A DNA stretch of 64,000 bases from Bacillaceae bacterium (GTDB lineage Bacteria; Bacillota; Bacilli; Bacillales; Alkalibacillaceae), in assembly GCA_017656265.1 (NCBI GenBank), contig JACDOD010000010.1, forward strand, positions 62,001-126,000. Direction: 5' to 3'. A program made the position numbers and the translations under genes. The notes under the pieces are model-generated. The model saw only the letters and a list, made by a program, of their open reading frames with translations. It ran no database searches and was not told the origin of the DNA. Positions 17,640-27,132 of this stretch are shown here, piece after piece. Position 1 is the stretch's first letter. Every line of letters begins with the position of its first letter.

Positions 17640-18761
17640 ATGAAAAACAGGACCATTTCTGTTTTGCTCAGCACCACCTTGCTCATGACACCTGTGACTG
17701 TATTTGCAGATGATACTGGAATGAAAGTATCTACTGAGCAGCAGGTTCATCTGGACGGACAGGTGGAAACAGATCTTCATGAAAATAACGTACAATTAAA
17801 TATTTCTAGTAAGGTCGAAGCGAATACATCTGTAACCTCCAATTTATCAAATCAAAACCAAAACGGGAACTCTGATTCTTCATCACAGCAAGTACAACTA
17901 GAGGAATCTGGCAAAGTGAAAGGTGAGGTTACAACTGAAACGGAAGATACTGTTACAGCGGAATCCCAAACAACAGCCAATATGCAAGCTTCGAATCAAA
18001 CCAGTGCGGAAACCAACGCACAAAGCAAAACCGAAGCTCAATCTGACCCCGTAAACCCGGACAGTTTTCTATACACGTTGAAACGATTGTTCGAAAAAGT
18101 TAAGCTCCTTTTGACCTTTGATTCAGAAAGTAAGCTGGATTTGCATTTGTCATTAGCCAATGAGCGGCTGTCGGAACTGCAATCACTGGGGACCGAAAAA
18201 GCCACAGAATATTTCACCAAACTCTATGCTGATTATGCCACAAATATGGAAAAAGCAACGGAGCTTCTCGTGAAGCTAAAGGCTGAAAATGAAAATATCC
18301 AGGAATCACTGGATCAGCTGACATCTGCAGCCGAAAAAGGAAAGGCACTGCTAACTGATCATGCAGATTATATATCAGCCGATCTAAATGAACGTCTAGC
18401 TCTGCAGACTCAATTACTCCAGGAGATGCCTTCAGTCCTGGCTGATTTAGACCAGGACATCATTGCCAAATTGAAGGCTGAAGGTCTTGCCTATGGAGAA
18501 ATTGCACAGCTGAGTTCCATTGCTGAACTGGTTAATGTAACCATCAGTGAGCTCCAAACACAGTTAAAGGATCATGATAATCTTGTAAAAGCGGCAAAAG
18601 AGCTCGGACTAACTTCTGTCAGCCTTCTGCAAAATGGTGATACGGCTGTAAAAGGAGATGCCAGCCTAAACGCAAACACGTCAGCAGAAGCTGAAACAGA
18701 CAATGGCACTTCAGTAAAAGCAAACGGAAATTCTGTGTTAGATATCATTTTAGGAAACTAA
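17640..18761 (+). CDS. Secreted DUF5667-like protein with coiled-coil region
   Basis: 373 residues with a signal peptide (LLMTPVTVFA, cleavage before Asp-Asp near residue 24). A Ser/Thr/Asn/Gln-rich low-complexity segment (about 30-140) precedes DPVNPDSFLYTLKRLFEK and SKLDLHLSLANERLSEL, a DUF5667-type helical domain. Long amphipathic helices follow to about 340, and the tail is Asn/Thr-rich again. There is no wall anchor or membrane helix, so it is exported and released, or bound non-covalently. Function unknown; DUF5667 proteins occur near sporulation or cell-envelope genes in other Bacillaceae. GGAGGGAG precedes the ATG, and a strong terminator follows. Confidence 0.8.
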   Translation: MKNRTISVLLSTTLLMTPVTVFADDTGMKVSTEQQVHLDGQVETDLHENNVQLNISSKVEANTSVTSNLSNQNQNGNSDSSSQQVQLEESGKVKGEVTTETEDTVTAESQTTANMQASNQTSAETNAQSKTEAQSDPVNPDSFLYTLKRLFEKVKLLLTFDSESKLDLHLSLANERLSELQSLGTEKATEYFTKLYADYATNMEKATELLVKLKAENENIQESLDQLTSAAEKGKALLTDHADYISADLNERLALQTQLLQEMPSVLADLDQDIIAKLKAEGLAYGEIAQLSSIAELVNVTISELQTQLKDHDNLVKAAKELGLTSVSLLQNGDTAVKGDASLNANTSAEAETDNGTSVKANGNSVLDIILGN

Positions 18762-18774
18762 TGCAAATGAAATT

Positions 18775-18804
18775 AACTGCCGGCAACTGCCCGGCAGTTT
18801 TTTT
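18775..18804 (+). terminator. Intrinsic terminator
   Basis: AACTGCCGG and CCGGCAGTT form a nine-base stem (18775-18783/18791-18799) followed by T7. Confidence 0.92.
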
Positions 18805-18964
18805 GCCTTCAAAAGAGACACTTCTGGAAATTCTATGCAACATGTAGAAGGGTTTATGGATCATAGTTAGAATTTAAAGGAGTATAGGTCTCTGTAAAAG
18901 AACACAAAAAGGAAGAATTTTATTATTTATAACAAAAAACTTGAATAGAAAAGGAATGAATATC

Positions 18965-19582
18965 ATGAGTGAAAAATGGCTGGAGTGGGCAAAGCGGATA
19001 CAGTCCATCGCCCAGGCTGGACTAGCATTTTCGAAAGATGGTTATGACATCGAACGCTATGAGGAGTTAAGGGAAATCAGCTGTGAAATTTTCTCGGAAT
19101 ACACCAATACGGATATGAAGAAAATACACCACTTGTTTAAAGGAGAGATCGGTTATCCTACTCCAAAAGTCGATGTTCGGGGAGTAGTTTTTCAGGATGA
19201 TCAAATCCTCATGGTCCGAGAAAAAATGGATGACTGCTGGTCATTGCCGGGTGGTTTTTGTGAAACTGGCCTTTCCCCTTCTGAAAATATTGTAAAAGAG
19301 ATTAAGGAGGAGTCTGGTTTTGATGTGATTCCTGTTCGGCTGCTTGCGGTGCTGGATACGAATAAACACCCTCATCCACCGCAGCCCTTTGATTACTATA
19401 AGTTGTTTATTCAGTGCAAAATTGTCGGTGGATCAGCCGCAGCAGGACTGGAAACACAGGATATTCAATTTTTCCCTGAACAAGAGTTGCCCCCTCTATC
19501 TTCCAACAGAAATACAGCATCCCAGATCAAAACCCTATTTGAATTTTTAAGAAATCCTGAAAAAGAAACATTATTGGATTAA
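18965..19582 (+). CDS. NUDIX hydrolase (CDP-choline/ADP-ribose pyrophosphatase type)
   Basis: 205 residues. An N-terminal helical extension (about 1-60, WLEWAKRIQSIAQAGLAF) marks the NUDIX_N subgroup, described as hydrolysing CDP-choline or ADP-ribose-like diphosphates. The NUDIX box begins at GGFCETGLSPSENIVKE and ends IKEESGF. The glutamate normally after the inner Gly is Leu here, which I believe is common in this subgroup, while the EExG metal site is intact. The start is ATG 18965, nine bases from AGGA; TTG 18941 and ATG 18956 lack proper spacing. It has a 20-base gap to the YbaK gene, so probably an operon. Confidence 0.88.
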   Translation: MSEKWLEWAKRIQSIAQAGLAFSKDGYDIERYEELREISCEIFSEYTNTDMKKIHHLFKGEIGYPTPKVDVRGVVFQDDQILMVREKMDDCWSLPGGFCETGLSPSENIVKEIKEESGFDVIPVRLLAVLDTNKHPHPPQPFDYYKLFIQCKIVGGSAAAGLETQDIQFFPEQELPPLSSNRNTASQIKTLFEFLRNPEKETLLD

Positions 19583-19602
19583 AGTATTTAGGAGGTAACG
19601 CC

Positions 19603-20067
19603 ATGAATCCATATGAGGCTAAAGTAAAAGAGTATTTGGACAAAAACGTTATGGATGCCGAACACCTTGTTTTTGAAAAATCCTGTCATACGGTTCAGGA
19701 AGCAGCGGAAGCAGTGGGCTCATCAGAAGATCATATCGTAAAAAATGTCTGCATGATTGGTGAGAATCAGGAATTCATTGTGGCCATAGTGGAGGGAAAC
19801 AATCGGGTCAGTACAAAGCGTGTGGCGAAAGCATTAAATATAGAAAGGCCCAGAATGGCTGACCAGGAGGAAGTTCTGGCACGGGCAGGATTCCCGGCCG
19901 GCGGAGTACCTTCTTTTGGCTTCGACGCCATTTTTTTAATGGATCCTAAAGTAACAGAAATGGACTGGGTTTATACGGGCGGCGGTTCTGATCGATCCTT
20001 AGTAAAAATTAAAGTAGAGGATTTATTGTCACTGAACCATGCAACAGTAGCCAGAGTCCGAAAATAA
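19603..20067 (+). CDS. YbaK/ProX-type aminoacyl-tRNA deacylase
   Basis: 154 residues covering one YbaK domain. Conserved positions include the catalytic-type lysine in HIVKNV and the loop GGVPSFGFD. Relatives clear mischarged aminoacyl-tRNAs such as Cys-tRNA(Pro) in trans, but this branch has not been assigned a substrate from sequence. TTAGGAGGTAAC stands at ideal spacing before the ATG. It is probably cotranscribed with the NUDIX gene 20 bases upstream. Confidence 0.87.
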   Translation: MNPYEAKVKEYLDKNVMDAEHLVFEKSCHTVQEAAEAVGSSEDHIVKNVCMIGENQEFIVAIVEGNNRVSTKRVAKALNIERPRMADQEEVLARAGFPAGGVPSFGFDAIFLMDPKVTEMDWVYTGGGSDRSLVKIKVEDLLSLNHATVARVRK

Positions 20068-20141
20068 ATGTTTGATGCTCGAATTGTGTGATTGTAACTG
20101 TCTTTTACTTCTATGCGTCTTAATCAATAGAGGAGATGATC

Positions 20142-20762
20142 ATGGTGAAAAAATGGCTTAGCATCGGATTGACCGTATTTTTTTTATTCGGATGCTCAAG
20201 TGATGATGAGAGGAAGACTCAGTCTGACCTGGACCAGGTGAATCAACTGTTAGAACAGATTCAGAACGTGGAAGAGGAGTTTACCGTTGAGATTTCCAAA
20301 CTTAAAGAGGAAATTGAAGAAAAGGATCAACAGATTGAAGAGCTGAAAGATACATTAGAACGATATAATCCGGTGAAGAATGAATATGTCCAAAACCTTC
20401 GTAAACAGGTGGATATGGTGTCACAAAAGGTACGTTATTTGCCGGATATCGTCCACAGGCAAGCTTATATTCGTGAGGTGACGACGGGAAAATCAGGCAT
20501 TATCTTTATGATGGATTACGCTCAAATGGTGCAGGATGAGACAGCTCCGAACCATTTTAAAATTGTGAATGATCAGGAGCATTATGAAAAAGTATCTGCT
20601 CATCCAGGAGTAGAATTATATTTGTTAAACGGCGCTGTACCTGAATACGCAAATTTGGACACGTTTCAATCAGAAATCGGGAATTCAAGCCACAAACGTC
20701 TGTTTAATTTATATTTCGTAGGTGGAGATCTGGTCCTTGTGGTTGAGCAATATATTCCGTAA
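20142..20762 (+). CDS. Coiled-coil lipoprotein of unknown function
   Basis: 206 residues with lipobox FLFGC (Cys18), so membrane-anchored outside. A strong coiled coil spans about 28-75 (VEISKLKEEIEEKDQQIEEL), followed by a globular C-terminal domain with VDMVSQKVRYL and IIFMMDYAQMVQDE. The start is ATG 20142, six bases after GAGGAG; the ATG at 20136 abuts that site. No family is recognised. It stands alone between the YbaK gene and a terminator. Confidence 0.75.
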   Translation: MVKKWLSIGLTVFFLFGCSSDDERKTQSDLDQVNQLLEQIQNVEEEFTVEISKLKEEIEEKDQQIEELKDTLERYNPVKNEYVQNLRKQVDMVSQKVRYLPDIVHRQAYIREVTTGKSGIIFMMDYAQMVQDETAPNHFKIVNDQEHYEKVSAHPGVELYLLNGAVPEYANLDTFQSEIGNSSHKRLFNLYFVGGDLVLVVEQYIP

Positions 20763-20820
20763 ACCATCAGGCATCTGACCTATTCTGCGGGGCCTGTGCC
20801 ATTCTCAGCGGCTGCCGTTC

Positions 20821-20871
20821 CTTTCGACAGGTGCCTGTCACCTCCCGAATTTTGGGGATATTTGTCGAAAG
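20821..20871. repeat. Hairpin containing the GTGCCTGTCAC element
   Basis: Outer arms CTTTCGACA (20821-20829) and TGTCGAAAG (20863-20871) pair perfectly. The loop contains GACAGGTGCCTGTCAC, itself a 14-base palindrome core. The motif is shared with 17507, 47986 and 48409. Confidence 0.7.
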
Positions 20872-20893
20872 GGGGCTCTCTCTCATAAGGAAA

Positions 20894-20923
20894 GCGGGCT
20901 TGAGTCAATCAAGCCCGCCTTTT
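20894..20923 (+). terminator. Terminator between convergent genes
   Basis: GCGGGCTTGA (20894-20903) pairs perfectly with TCAAGCCCGC (20909-20918) and is followed by CTTTTTAT on plus. It probably serves both the lipoprotein gene and the dgkB gene from the opposite side. Confidence 0.88.
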
Positions 20924-21810
20924 TATCCTTGCGGTACAAAGAATTCGATATGCTTATGAAGATTTACAAATTCTCCAGGGAGCAATCCTCCATATTCCCC
21001 ATCGAGATTCAGCTGCATTTTTTCCTCAGTATAAACTTTAACTCTGTTCGCCTGGGTATAAATCACCTGATCATCATGGATATGATGGCCTTTTAATGCA
21101 TGACTGGCAATCCGGACAAACTCAGCGATATTCGTTTTCTTTAAAATCATCAGATCAAACAGGCCGTCATCCATTCTGGCGCCTGGAGCCAGTTTTTCAA
21201 AACCGCCTACAGAGTTGGAGTTCGCCACAAGAAAAAGCATGATATCTCCCTTAAAGAGTTCTCCGTCATACTCGATTTCAACATAGGTGGGGCGAATAGA
21301 CGGAAGCATCTCCACTCCTTTTAAGTAATAAGCCAGCTGGCCAAGCACCGTTTTCAGCTTGCTCGGCACTTCATAGGTCAGTTCTGTCAGTTTTCCTCCA
21401 CCGGCGATGTTCATGAAGTATTGATTATTGACACGTCCGATATCCAGCGCTTTTGTATGACCTTCAATGATTACATCAAGAGCCTTTTGAATGTCTCGTG
21501 AAACATGGATGGCCCGGGCAAAATCATTCGTTGTGCCCGCTGGGATGATGCCCATCTTTGGTCGATTTGGCTTTTCTGCCAGACCGTTAATCACCTCGTT
21601 AATCGTACCATCCCCACCGGCTGCAATGACCACATCAAACTTTCGTTCAACGGCTTTTTCAGCGGCACGGATCGCATCCCCTTCTCCTGTTGTGGCGTGG
21701 GCAGATGCTTCATATCCTGCTTCTTCCAGTCGACGAAGCACTTCTGGCAGTTCTTTTTTAAAAGCTTCGCGTCCTGATGTTGGATTATATATAATACGTG
21801 CACGTTTCAT
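20923..21810 (-). CDS. dgkB: Diacylglycerol kinase DgkB
   Basis: 295 residues of the DAGK catalytic family. It phosphorylates diacylglycerol released by lipoteichoic acid synthesis back to phosphatidate. The protein begins MKRARIIYNPTSGRE, as in Bacillus DgkB (YerQ). The nucleotide loop VIAAGGDGTINEVINGL and GIIPAGTTNDFARA are present, with a C-terminal MDDGLFDLMILKK. The start is ATG 21810, preceded by AAGGTGA; the earlier ATG at 21825 has no ribosome site. It lies beside gatCAB as in B. subtilis. An LtaS-like gene in this same window (56869) is the kind of source for its substrate. Confidence 0.96.
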   Translation of the reverse strand: MKRARIIYNPTSGREAFKKELPEVLRRLEEAGYEASAHATTGEGDAIRAAEKAVERKFDVVIAAGGDGTINEVINGLAEKPNRPKMGIIPAGTTNDFARAIHVSRDIQKALDVIIEGHTKALDIGRVNNQYFMNIAGGGKLTELTYEVPSKLKTVLGQLAYYLKGVEMLPSIRPTYVEIEYDGELFKGDIMLFLVANSNSVGGFEKLAPGARMDDGLFDLMILKKTNIAEFVRIASHALKGHHIHDDQVIYTQANRVKVYTEEKMQLNLDGEYGGLLPGEFVNLHKHIEFFVPQG

Positions 21811-21978
21811 AGCATTCACCTTCATTGCAAATCGAAATATAAGTTGAGTTCTTTTCTATAATAGCTCTTTTGGAAGAATTTGAAAAGGGGAGAGGGCCTA
21901 TATCGTAATATGAGGTGTTTTTTGTGGGCCCCCGTCAAATTTCAATGTGCAGAATGGCCTATTTGTAAAAACTCCTTC

Positions 21979-22148
21979 GATGAGGGACATTCTGAACCTA
22001 TTTTTTCTCTCTTTTGGTCTTCATAAGCCCGATGAAGGACATTAGAAACTCATTTTTTCTCTCTTTTGGTCTTCATAAGCCCGATGAGGGACATTAGAAA
22101 CTCATTTTTTCTCTCTTTTGGTCTTCATAAGCCCGATGAAGGACATTT
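21979..22148. repeat. 52-bp direct tandem repeat, three copies plus a partial
   Basis: Units start at 21979, 22031, 22083 and 22135. Each begins GATGARGGACATT and ends CTTTTGGTCTTCATAAGCCC, with an internal TTTTTTCTCTCTTTTGG tract. The second and third copies differ at one base (GATGAAGG/GATGAGGG). It lies in the 529-base noncoding space between dgkB and gatB, where I see no gene. Confidence 0.92.
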
Positions 22149-22288
22149 ACACGAATGGTCCCCTTTTAAGTTCGTGATATTGCTTTTTTCATCTGTTAGA
22201 ATGAAAAACCGCCCTCTGCTTTATAAAAAGTTATCACCTCAAACATAGAATGGATTCCTTTTTTAGTGAGATGAGGGCCTCTATGTAA

Positions 22289-22327
22289 CATTTAAAAAAC
22301 ACCTATGGTTGGGACCATAGGTGTTTT
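22289..22327 (-). terminator. gatCAB operon terminator
   Basis: AAAACACCTATGGT and ACCATAGGTGTTTT form a 14-base perfect stem (22296-22309/22314-22327). On minus a T-run follows. Confidence 0.92.
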
Positions 22328-22339
22328 CATAATCTCTAA

Positions 22340-23770
22340 TTATCGTTTATCCATTTCTTCACGGAGGATTTTGTTCACCATCTGTGGATTGGCCTGTCCT
22401 TTTGTGGCTTTCATGACCTGACCAACCAGGAATCCGAGAGCGCGGTCTTTACCGTTTTTGTAGTCTTCAATGGACTGCTGGTTTTCATCCAGGATTCCTC
22501 CGATGATTTCTTTCAGTTTGCCTTCATCGGAAATTTGGACAAGTCCTTTTTCCTTCACGATTTTTTCAGGGTCGCCGCCTTTTTCTACGAGTTCAGCAAA
22601 TACTTTTTTCGCAATTTTAGAAGAGATAGTGCCTTTTTCGATCAGCTGAATCAGCTTTGCAAGGGCTTCCGGAGTCAGTGCCAGGTCGTGAAGTTCTTTC
22701 TGATGTTTGTTCATATAGCCGGACACTTCACCCATAAGCCAGTTGGAGGCCTGTTTGGCGTCGGCACCAGCCTGAATGGTCTCTTCAAAGAAGTCGGACA
22801 TTTCTTTCGTGCTGGTGAGTACGCCGGCGTCATAGGCAGGCAGCCCTAAGTCTTCAATGTACCGCTTTTTGCGGGCATCTGGCAATTCAGGGATTTCGGC
22901 GCGGATGCGCTCTTTCCACTCATCATCAATGTAAAGAGGCACAAGGTCTGGTTCCGGGAAGTAACGATAGTCATCGGAACCTTCTTTCACCCGCATCAGG
23001 ATCGTTTCTTTTGTCTGCTCATCATAGCGGCGGGTTTCCTGACGAATTTCACCGCCGGACAGCAGTACCTTGCGCTGGCGCTTTTCTTCAAACTCCAGTG
23101 CTTTTTGCACAAAGTTGAACGAGTTCAGGTTTTTCAGCTCGGTTTTGACTCCAAATTCCTCCTGGCCGATTGGGCGAAGGGAAATGTTGGCGTCACATCT
23201 CAGGGAGCCTTCTTCCATCTTACAGTCGGAAACGCCGGTGTACTGAATAATGCTTTTCAGCTTTTCTAAGTAGGCATACGCTTCTTCAGGGGAGCGCATG
23301 TCCGGTTCTGATACGATCTCGATGAGCGGGGTTCCCTGACGGTTAAAGTCTACAAGGGAATAGCCCTCATCGGAGTGGGTCAGCTTTCCGGCATCTTCTT
23401 CCATGTGAATGCGGGTAATCCCGATTCTTTTCTTCTTGCCGTTTACTTCGATTTCAATCCAGCCGTTTTCAGCCAGGGGCTCGTCAAACTGGGAAATCTG
23501 GTAAGCCTTCGGGTTATCCGGGTAAAAATAGTTTTTCCGGTCAAATTTTGTATAGCTTGCGATATCACAGTTTAAGGCCATGGCCGCTTTCATGGCAAAG
23601 TTTACGGCTTCCTCATTTAATACAGGCAATACCCCGGGATAACCAAGATCAATGGGGTTTACGTTTGTATTCGGTTCCGCTCCAAAGGCGTTTGGGCTCG
23701 GGCTGAAAATTTTTGAGTTTGTTTTTAATTCCACGTGCACTTCTAATCCGATAATGGTTTCAAAGTTCAT
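22340..23770 (-). CDS. gatB: Asp-tRNA(Asn)/Glu-tRNA(Gln) amidotransferase subunit B
   Basis: 476 residues, full length. GatB binds misacylated tRNA and activates the carboxylate with ATP before ammonia transfer. Diagnostic segments: [12 protein letters not shown] at the start, [32 protein letters not shown], and the C-terminal YqeY-like helical domain. The ATG overlaps the end of gatA by four bases, so translation is coupled. It is the last gene of gatCAB and is followed by a strong terminator. Confidence 0.98.
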   Translation of the reverse strand: MNFETIIGLEVHVELKTNSKIFSPSPNAFGAEPNTNVNPIDLGYPGVLPVLNEEAVNFAMKAAMALNCDIASYTKFDRKNYFYPDNPKAYQISQFDEPLAENGWIEIEVNGKKKRIGITRIHMEEDAGKLTHSDEGYSLVDFNRQGTPLIEIVSEPDMRSPEEAYAYLEKLKSIIQYTGVSDCKMEEGSLRCDANISLRPIGQEEFGVKTELKNLNSFNFVQKALEFEEKRQRKVLLSGGEIRQETRRYDEQTKETILMRVKEGSDDYRYFPEPDLVPLYIDDEWKERIRAEIPELPDARKKRYIEDLGLPAYDAGVLTSTKEMSDFFEETIQAGADAKQASNWLMGEVSGYMNKHQKELHDLALTPEALAKLIQLIEKGTISSKIAKKVFAELVEKGGDPEKIVKEKGLVQISDEGKLKEIIGGILDENQQSIEDYKNGKDRALGFLVGQVMKATKGQANPQMVNKILREEMDKR

Positions 23771-25242
23771 TTCCCTGCACCTCCCAGCTGAGGTTGTTGC
23801 TTATGGAAATCCGTTTCCTGTTCAAAGGCATAAGCGGTCTGATAAACAGTCTGTTCATCAAAATGTTTACCGATAATCTGCAGGCCAATTGGCAGTCCTT
23901 CGCTGGAGAAACCGCATGGCACGGAGATTCCCGGCACACCGGCCAGGTTCACCGGAATCGTTAAAATATCGTTGGCATACATGGTTAATGGGTCATCGAT
24001 CTTTTCGCCGACCTTAAAGGCAGGTGTCGGAGTAGTCGGTCCAATGATGACATCGTAATTTTCAAATACGTTTTCAAAATCCTGTTTAATTAAGGTGCGG
24101 ACTTTTTGCGCCTTTTTATAGTAAGCGTCATAATAGCCGGAACTTAAGGCAAAAGTTCCTAGCATGATACGGCGTTTAACCTCGTCTCCAAAGCCTTCAC
24201 TTCTGGACAGCTTGAACATATCGATCATGTTTTCCGCTTTTTCAGAACGAACACCATAACGGACACCGTCGAAACGGGCCAGATTGGCGGATGCTTCAGA
24301 TGATGCAATCAGGTAGTAGGTTGCTACGGCATATTTGGAGTGAGGCAGGGAAACTTCTTCCCATTCTGCTCCAAGGGATTCGTAGACTTTTAATGCTTTT
24401 AGTACTGCTTCTCTTACTTCCTCAGAAACCCCTTCGCCGAGGTATTCTTTTGGAACCGCGATCTTCAAGCCTTTCATATCTTTTACAAGATTTTCGCTAT
24501 AAGCAGGCACCTCAACATTGGCGCTGGTTGTATCCATGTGATCATGGCCGGCAATCACCTCAAGAAGACGGGCATTGTCTTCTACCGTACGGGTGATTGG
24601 TCCGATTTGATCTAATGAAGAAGCAAAGGCGACCAGTCCAAAGCGGGATACCAGCCCGTAGGTAGGCTTCATTCCGACAACTCCGCAGAAAGCAGCCGGC
24701 TGGCGGATGGAACCTCCAGTATCAGAACCTAATGCAAAAAATACTTCGCGGGATGCTACCGCTGCTGCAGAACCTCCGCTGGAACCCCCTGGTACATAAT
24801 CGGTATTCCATGGGTTACGGGTAGTCATATAGCCGGAGTTTTCATTGGATGAACCCATGGCAAACTCGTCCATGTTTAATTTTCCGATGGTAATGGCCTT
24901 CGCATCTTTCAGCTTTTGAACCACGGTTGCATCATACAAAGGATCATTGAAGTTATCTAAAATTTTGCTGGCACAGGTTGTGCGCAGCCCCTTTGTTACA
25001 ATGTTATCTTTAAGGCCGATTGGCATCCCATAGAGAGAAAATTCTCCAGCCTGATTAGCCTGGCTGTCCAGTTCTTCAGCCTGTTTTAGCGCCTCTTCTT
25101 TATTTAAAGTCAAAAACGCTTGAATATCACCGTCTACTTCTTCAATCCGCTTGTAGGATTCATTGACTAAATCACGGACGGTAATTTCTTTTTTATGTAA
25201 AAGCTCCTGAATGTCTTTTAGTTTGTGATCAAACAACGACAT
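23767..25242 (-). CDS. gatA: Asp-tRNA(Asn)/Glu-tRNA(Gln) amidotransferase subunit A
   Basis: 491 residues of the amidase signature family. It releases ammonia from glutamine and delivers it to GatB. The Ser-cisSer-Lys triad region is visible: Lys in [13 protein letters not shown], and the Gly/Ser-rich [15 protein letters not shown] with the nucleophile region [19 protein letters not shown] precedes the ATG. There is a 13-base gap to gatC upstream and a four-base overlap with gatB downstream. Confidence 0.98.
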   Translation of the reverse strand: MSLFDHKLKDIQELLHKKEITVRDLVNESYKRIEEVDGDIQAFLTLNKEEALKQAEELDSQANQAGEFSLYGMPIGLKDNIVTKGLRTTCASKILDNFNDPLYDATVVQKLKDAKAITIGKLNMDEFAMGSSNENSGYMTTRNPWNTDYVPGGSSGGSAAAVASREVFFALGSDTGGSIRQPAAFCGVVGMKPTYGLVSRFGLVAFASSLDQIGPITRTVEDNARLLEVIAGHDHMDTTSANVEVPAYSENLVKDMKGLKIAVPKEYLGEGVSEEVREAVLKALKVYESLGAEWEEVSLPHSKYAVATYYLIASSEASANLARFDGVRYGVRSEKAENMIDMFKLSRSEGFGDEVKRRIMLGTFALSSGYYDAYYKKAQKVRTLIKQDFENVFENYDVIIGPTTPTPAFKVGEKIDDPLTMYANDILTIPVNLAGVPGISVPCGFSSEGLPIGLQIIGKHFDEQTVYQTAYAFEQETDFHKQQPQLGGAGK

Positions 25243-25255
25243 TGCAAATCCCTCC

Positions 25256-25546
25256 TTATTCTAAGATGGATGGCACACGGAACTGTCCATCTTTTTTGTC
25301 CGGAGCATTTTTCAATGCTTCTTCTTGAGTAATCCATCGTTTTGGTTCGTCTTTCCGAAGCACATTTTTCAGGTCAAGTACATGGGTAGTTGGTTCTACA
25401 TTTTCCGTATCCAGTTCATTTAATTGTTCGGCGTAATCAATAATGGCACTCAGCTGTTTCGTGAACATTTCAGCTTCTTCTTCTGAAAATGCCAGGCGAG
25501 CCAGATGAGCCACGTGTTTTACCTGTTCTTTTGAAATTTCAGACAT
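25256..25546 (-). CDS. gatC: Asp-tRNA(Asn)/Glu-tRNA(Gln) amidotransferase subunit C
   Basis: 96 residues beginning [18 protein letters not shown], typical of GatC, which wraps around GatA and stabilises the complex. The C-terminal [12 protein letters not shown] and the [11 protein letters not shown] end match the family. The start is ATG 25546, five bases after GGAGGTGA; an upstream TTG in frame is inside that site. First gene of the operon. Confidence 0.97.
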   Translation of the reverse strand: MSEISKEQVKHVAHLARLAFSEEEAEMFTKQLSAIIDYAEQLNELDTENVEPTTHVLDLKNVLRKDEPKRWITQEEALKNAPDKKDGQFRVPSILE

Positions 25547-25750
25547 TGTCTTCACCTCCAAGTTTTCGTCGACCCTTACAATACTATTGATGATAGCAAA
25601 CTATGAATAGGAAAAGCAACTTTTCTCATACTTTACTATTTTACCACGTTTCAGCACAGGGAATAAGTGAAAAAAAGTTGTCAGATCAATCTTTTCCTGT
25701 TATCTTTGTGCTAACCAGGGGGAAGTTTTTGAACAGTTTTTCAGAGGGCA

Positions 25751-25784
25751 TAAAAATACCTCCCCTTTGTGCGGAAGGGGAGGT
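25751..25784 (-). terminator. aceBA terminator
   Basis: ACCTCCCCTT (25758-25767) and AAGGGGAGGT (25775-25784) form a ten-base perfect stem. On minus it is followed by ATTTTTATG. On plus a T7 run sits ten bases further on, so it may work both ways with gatC divergent. Confidence 0.88.
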
Positions 25785-25830
25785 GTGTGCAGAATTTTTT
25801 TGGTTGTGATAACCGAAAAAACGAATGGTG

Positions 25831-27114
25831 TTAGGAAGAAGTAACGAACTGTTCTTCTTCCGTAGATCCCTTAAGAGCTGTTGTGGAAGAAGTCCCGCCG
25901 GATATAACCATGGATACCTGATCAAAATATCCGGTTCCCACTTCCCTCTGGTGTCTGGTAGCTGTGTATCCGTCTTTTTCACTTGCGAATTCAGCCTGCT
26001 GCAATTCGGAATAAGCAGCCATTCCCCGCTCTTTGTATCCTTTGGCCAGTGTAAACATGCTGTGGTTGAGAGCATGAAATCCTGCCAGGGTAACAAACTG
26101 GAATTTATACCCCATTTTTCCAAGTTCATTCTGGAACTCTGCAATGGTTTTGTCGTCCAGATTCCGCTTCCAGTTGAACGACGGTGAACAGTTATACGCC
26201 AGCATCTTGCCTGGATATTTTTCGTGAATGGCTTCTGCAAACCTTCTTGCTTCCTCTAAATCTGGCTTCGCGGTTTCACACCAGATCAGGTCCGCATACG
26301 GTGCATACGCTAAGCCCCTCGCAATCGCCTGATCCAAACCCGCTTTTGTCCGGTAAAATCCTTCCGGTGTACGCTCGCCTGTAATAAACTCGTGATCATA
26401 TGGATCTACATCGCTGGTCACCATATCTGCTGCGTTTGCATCTGTACGGGCAATGATAAGTGTTGGAACACCCATGACATCCGCTGCAAGGCGCGCAGAA
26501 ATGAGGTTGCGTACCGCATTCTGAGTCGGCAGCAGGACTTTTCCTCCCAGGTGTCCGCATTTCTTTTCTGAAGATAGCTGGTCTTCAAAGTGAACACCGC
26601 TGGCTCCTGCTTCAATCATGCTTTTCATGAGTTCAAACACATTCAGCTGCCCACCAAATCCTGCTTCAGCATCAGCTACAATTGGCTGAAACCAGTCAAT
26701 GGAACTGTCTCCTTCTACATGATGAACCTGATCCGCCCGCTGCAGCGCCTGATTAATCCGCTTCACCACATGGGGAACACTGTTTGCCGGATATAAACTT
26801 TGATCCGGGTACATCTGGCCCGCCAGGTTTGCATCCGCAGCTACCTGCCAGCCACTAAGATAAATAGCCTTCAGCCCGGCTTTCACCTGCTGAACTGCCT
26901 GATTCCCCGTTAAAGCACCAAGAGCATTGATATAATCTTTATCTTGTAAATAATTCCAAAGTTTTTCCGCTCCCCGCTTTGCCAGGGTGTACTCAATATC
27001 GATAGAACCCCGTAGTTTAATCACCTCTTCTGCTGTGTAAGGACGCTTGATGCCTTTCCAGCGCTCCTCATTTTTCCAGCTTTCCTCGAGTTTTTGAATT
27101 CTTTCATCTGTCAT
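25831..27114 (-). CDS. aceA: Isocitrate lyase
   Basis: 427 residues. It splits isocitrate into glyoxylate and succinate, the first step of the glyoxylate shunt. The catalytic KKCGH motif is at about 184-188, with preceding [10 protein letters not shown] and a Mg-binding [10 protein letters not shown]. The start is ATG 27114, nine bases after GGAGG; the ATG at 27123 abuts the site. It lies 18 bases after aceB, so one operon. B. subtilis 168 lacks this pathway, whereas B. cereus- and Halobacillus-type bacteria have it. Confidence 0.97.
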   Translation of the reverse strand: MTDERIQKLEESWKNEERWKGIKRPYTAEEVIKLRGSIDIEYTLAKRGAEKLWNYLQDKDYINALGALTGNQAVQQVKAGLKAIYLSGWQVAADANLAGQMYPDQSLYPANSVPHVVKRINQALQRADQVHHVEGDSSIDWFQPIVADAEAGFGGQLNVFELMKSMIEAGASGVHFEDQLSSEKKCGHLGGKVLLPTQNAVRNLISARLAADVMGVPTLIIARTDANAADMVTSDVDPYDHEFITGERTPEGFYRTKAGLDQAIARGLAYAPYADLIWCETAKPDLEEARRFAEAIHEKYPGKMLAYNCSPSFNWKRNLDDKTIAEFQNELGKMGYKFQFVTLAGFHALNHSMFTLAKGYKERGMAAYSELQQAEFASEKDGYTATRHQREVGTGYFDQVSMVISGGTSSTTALKGSTEEEQFVTSS

Positions 27115-27132
27115 TGTCAACATCCTCCCCTT

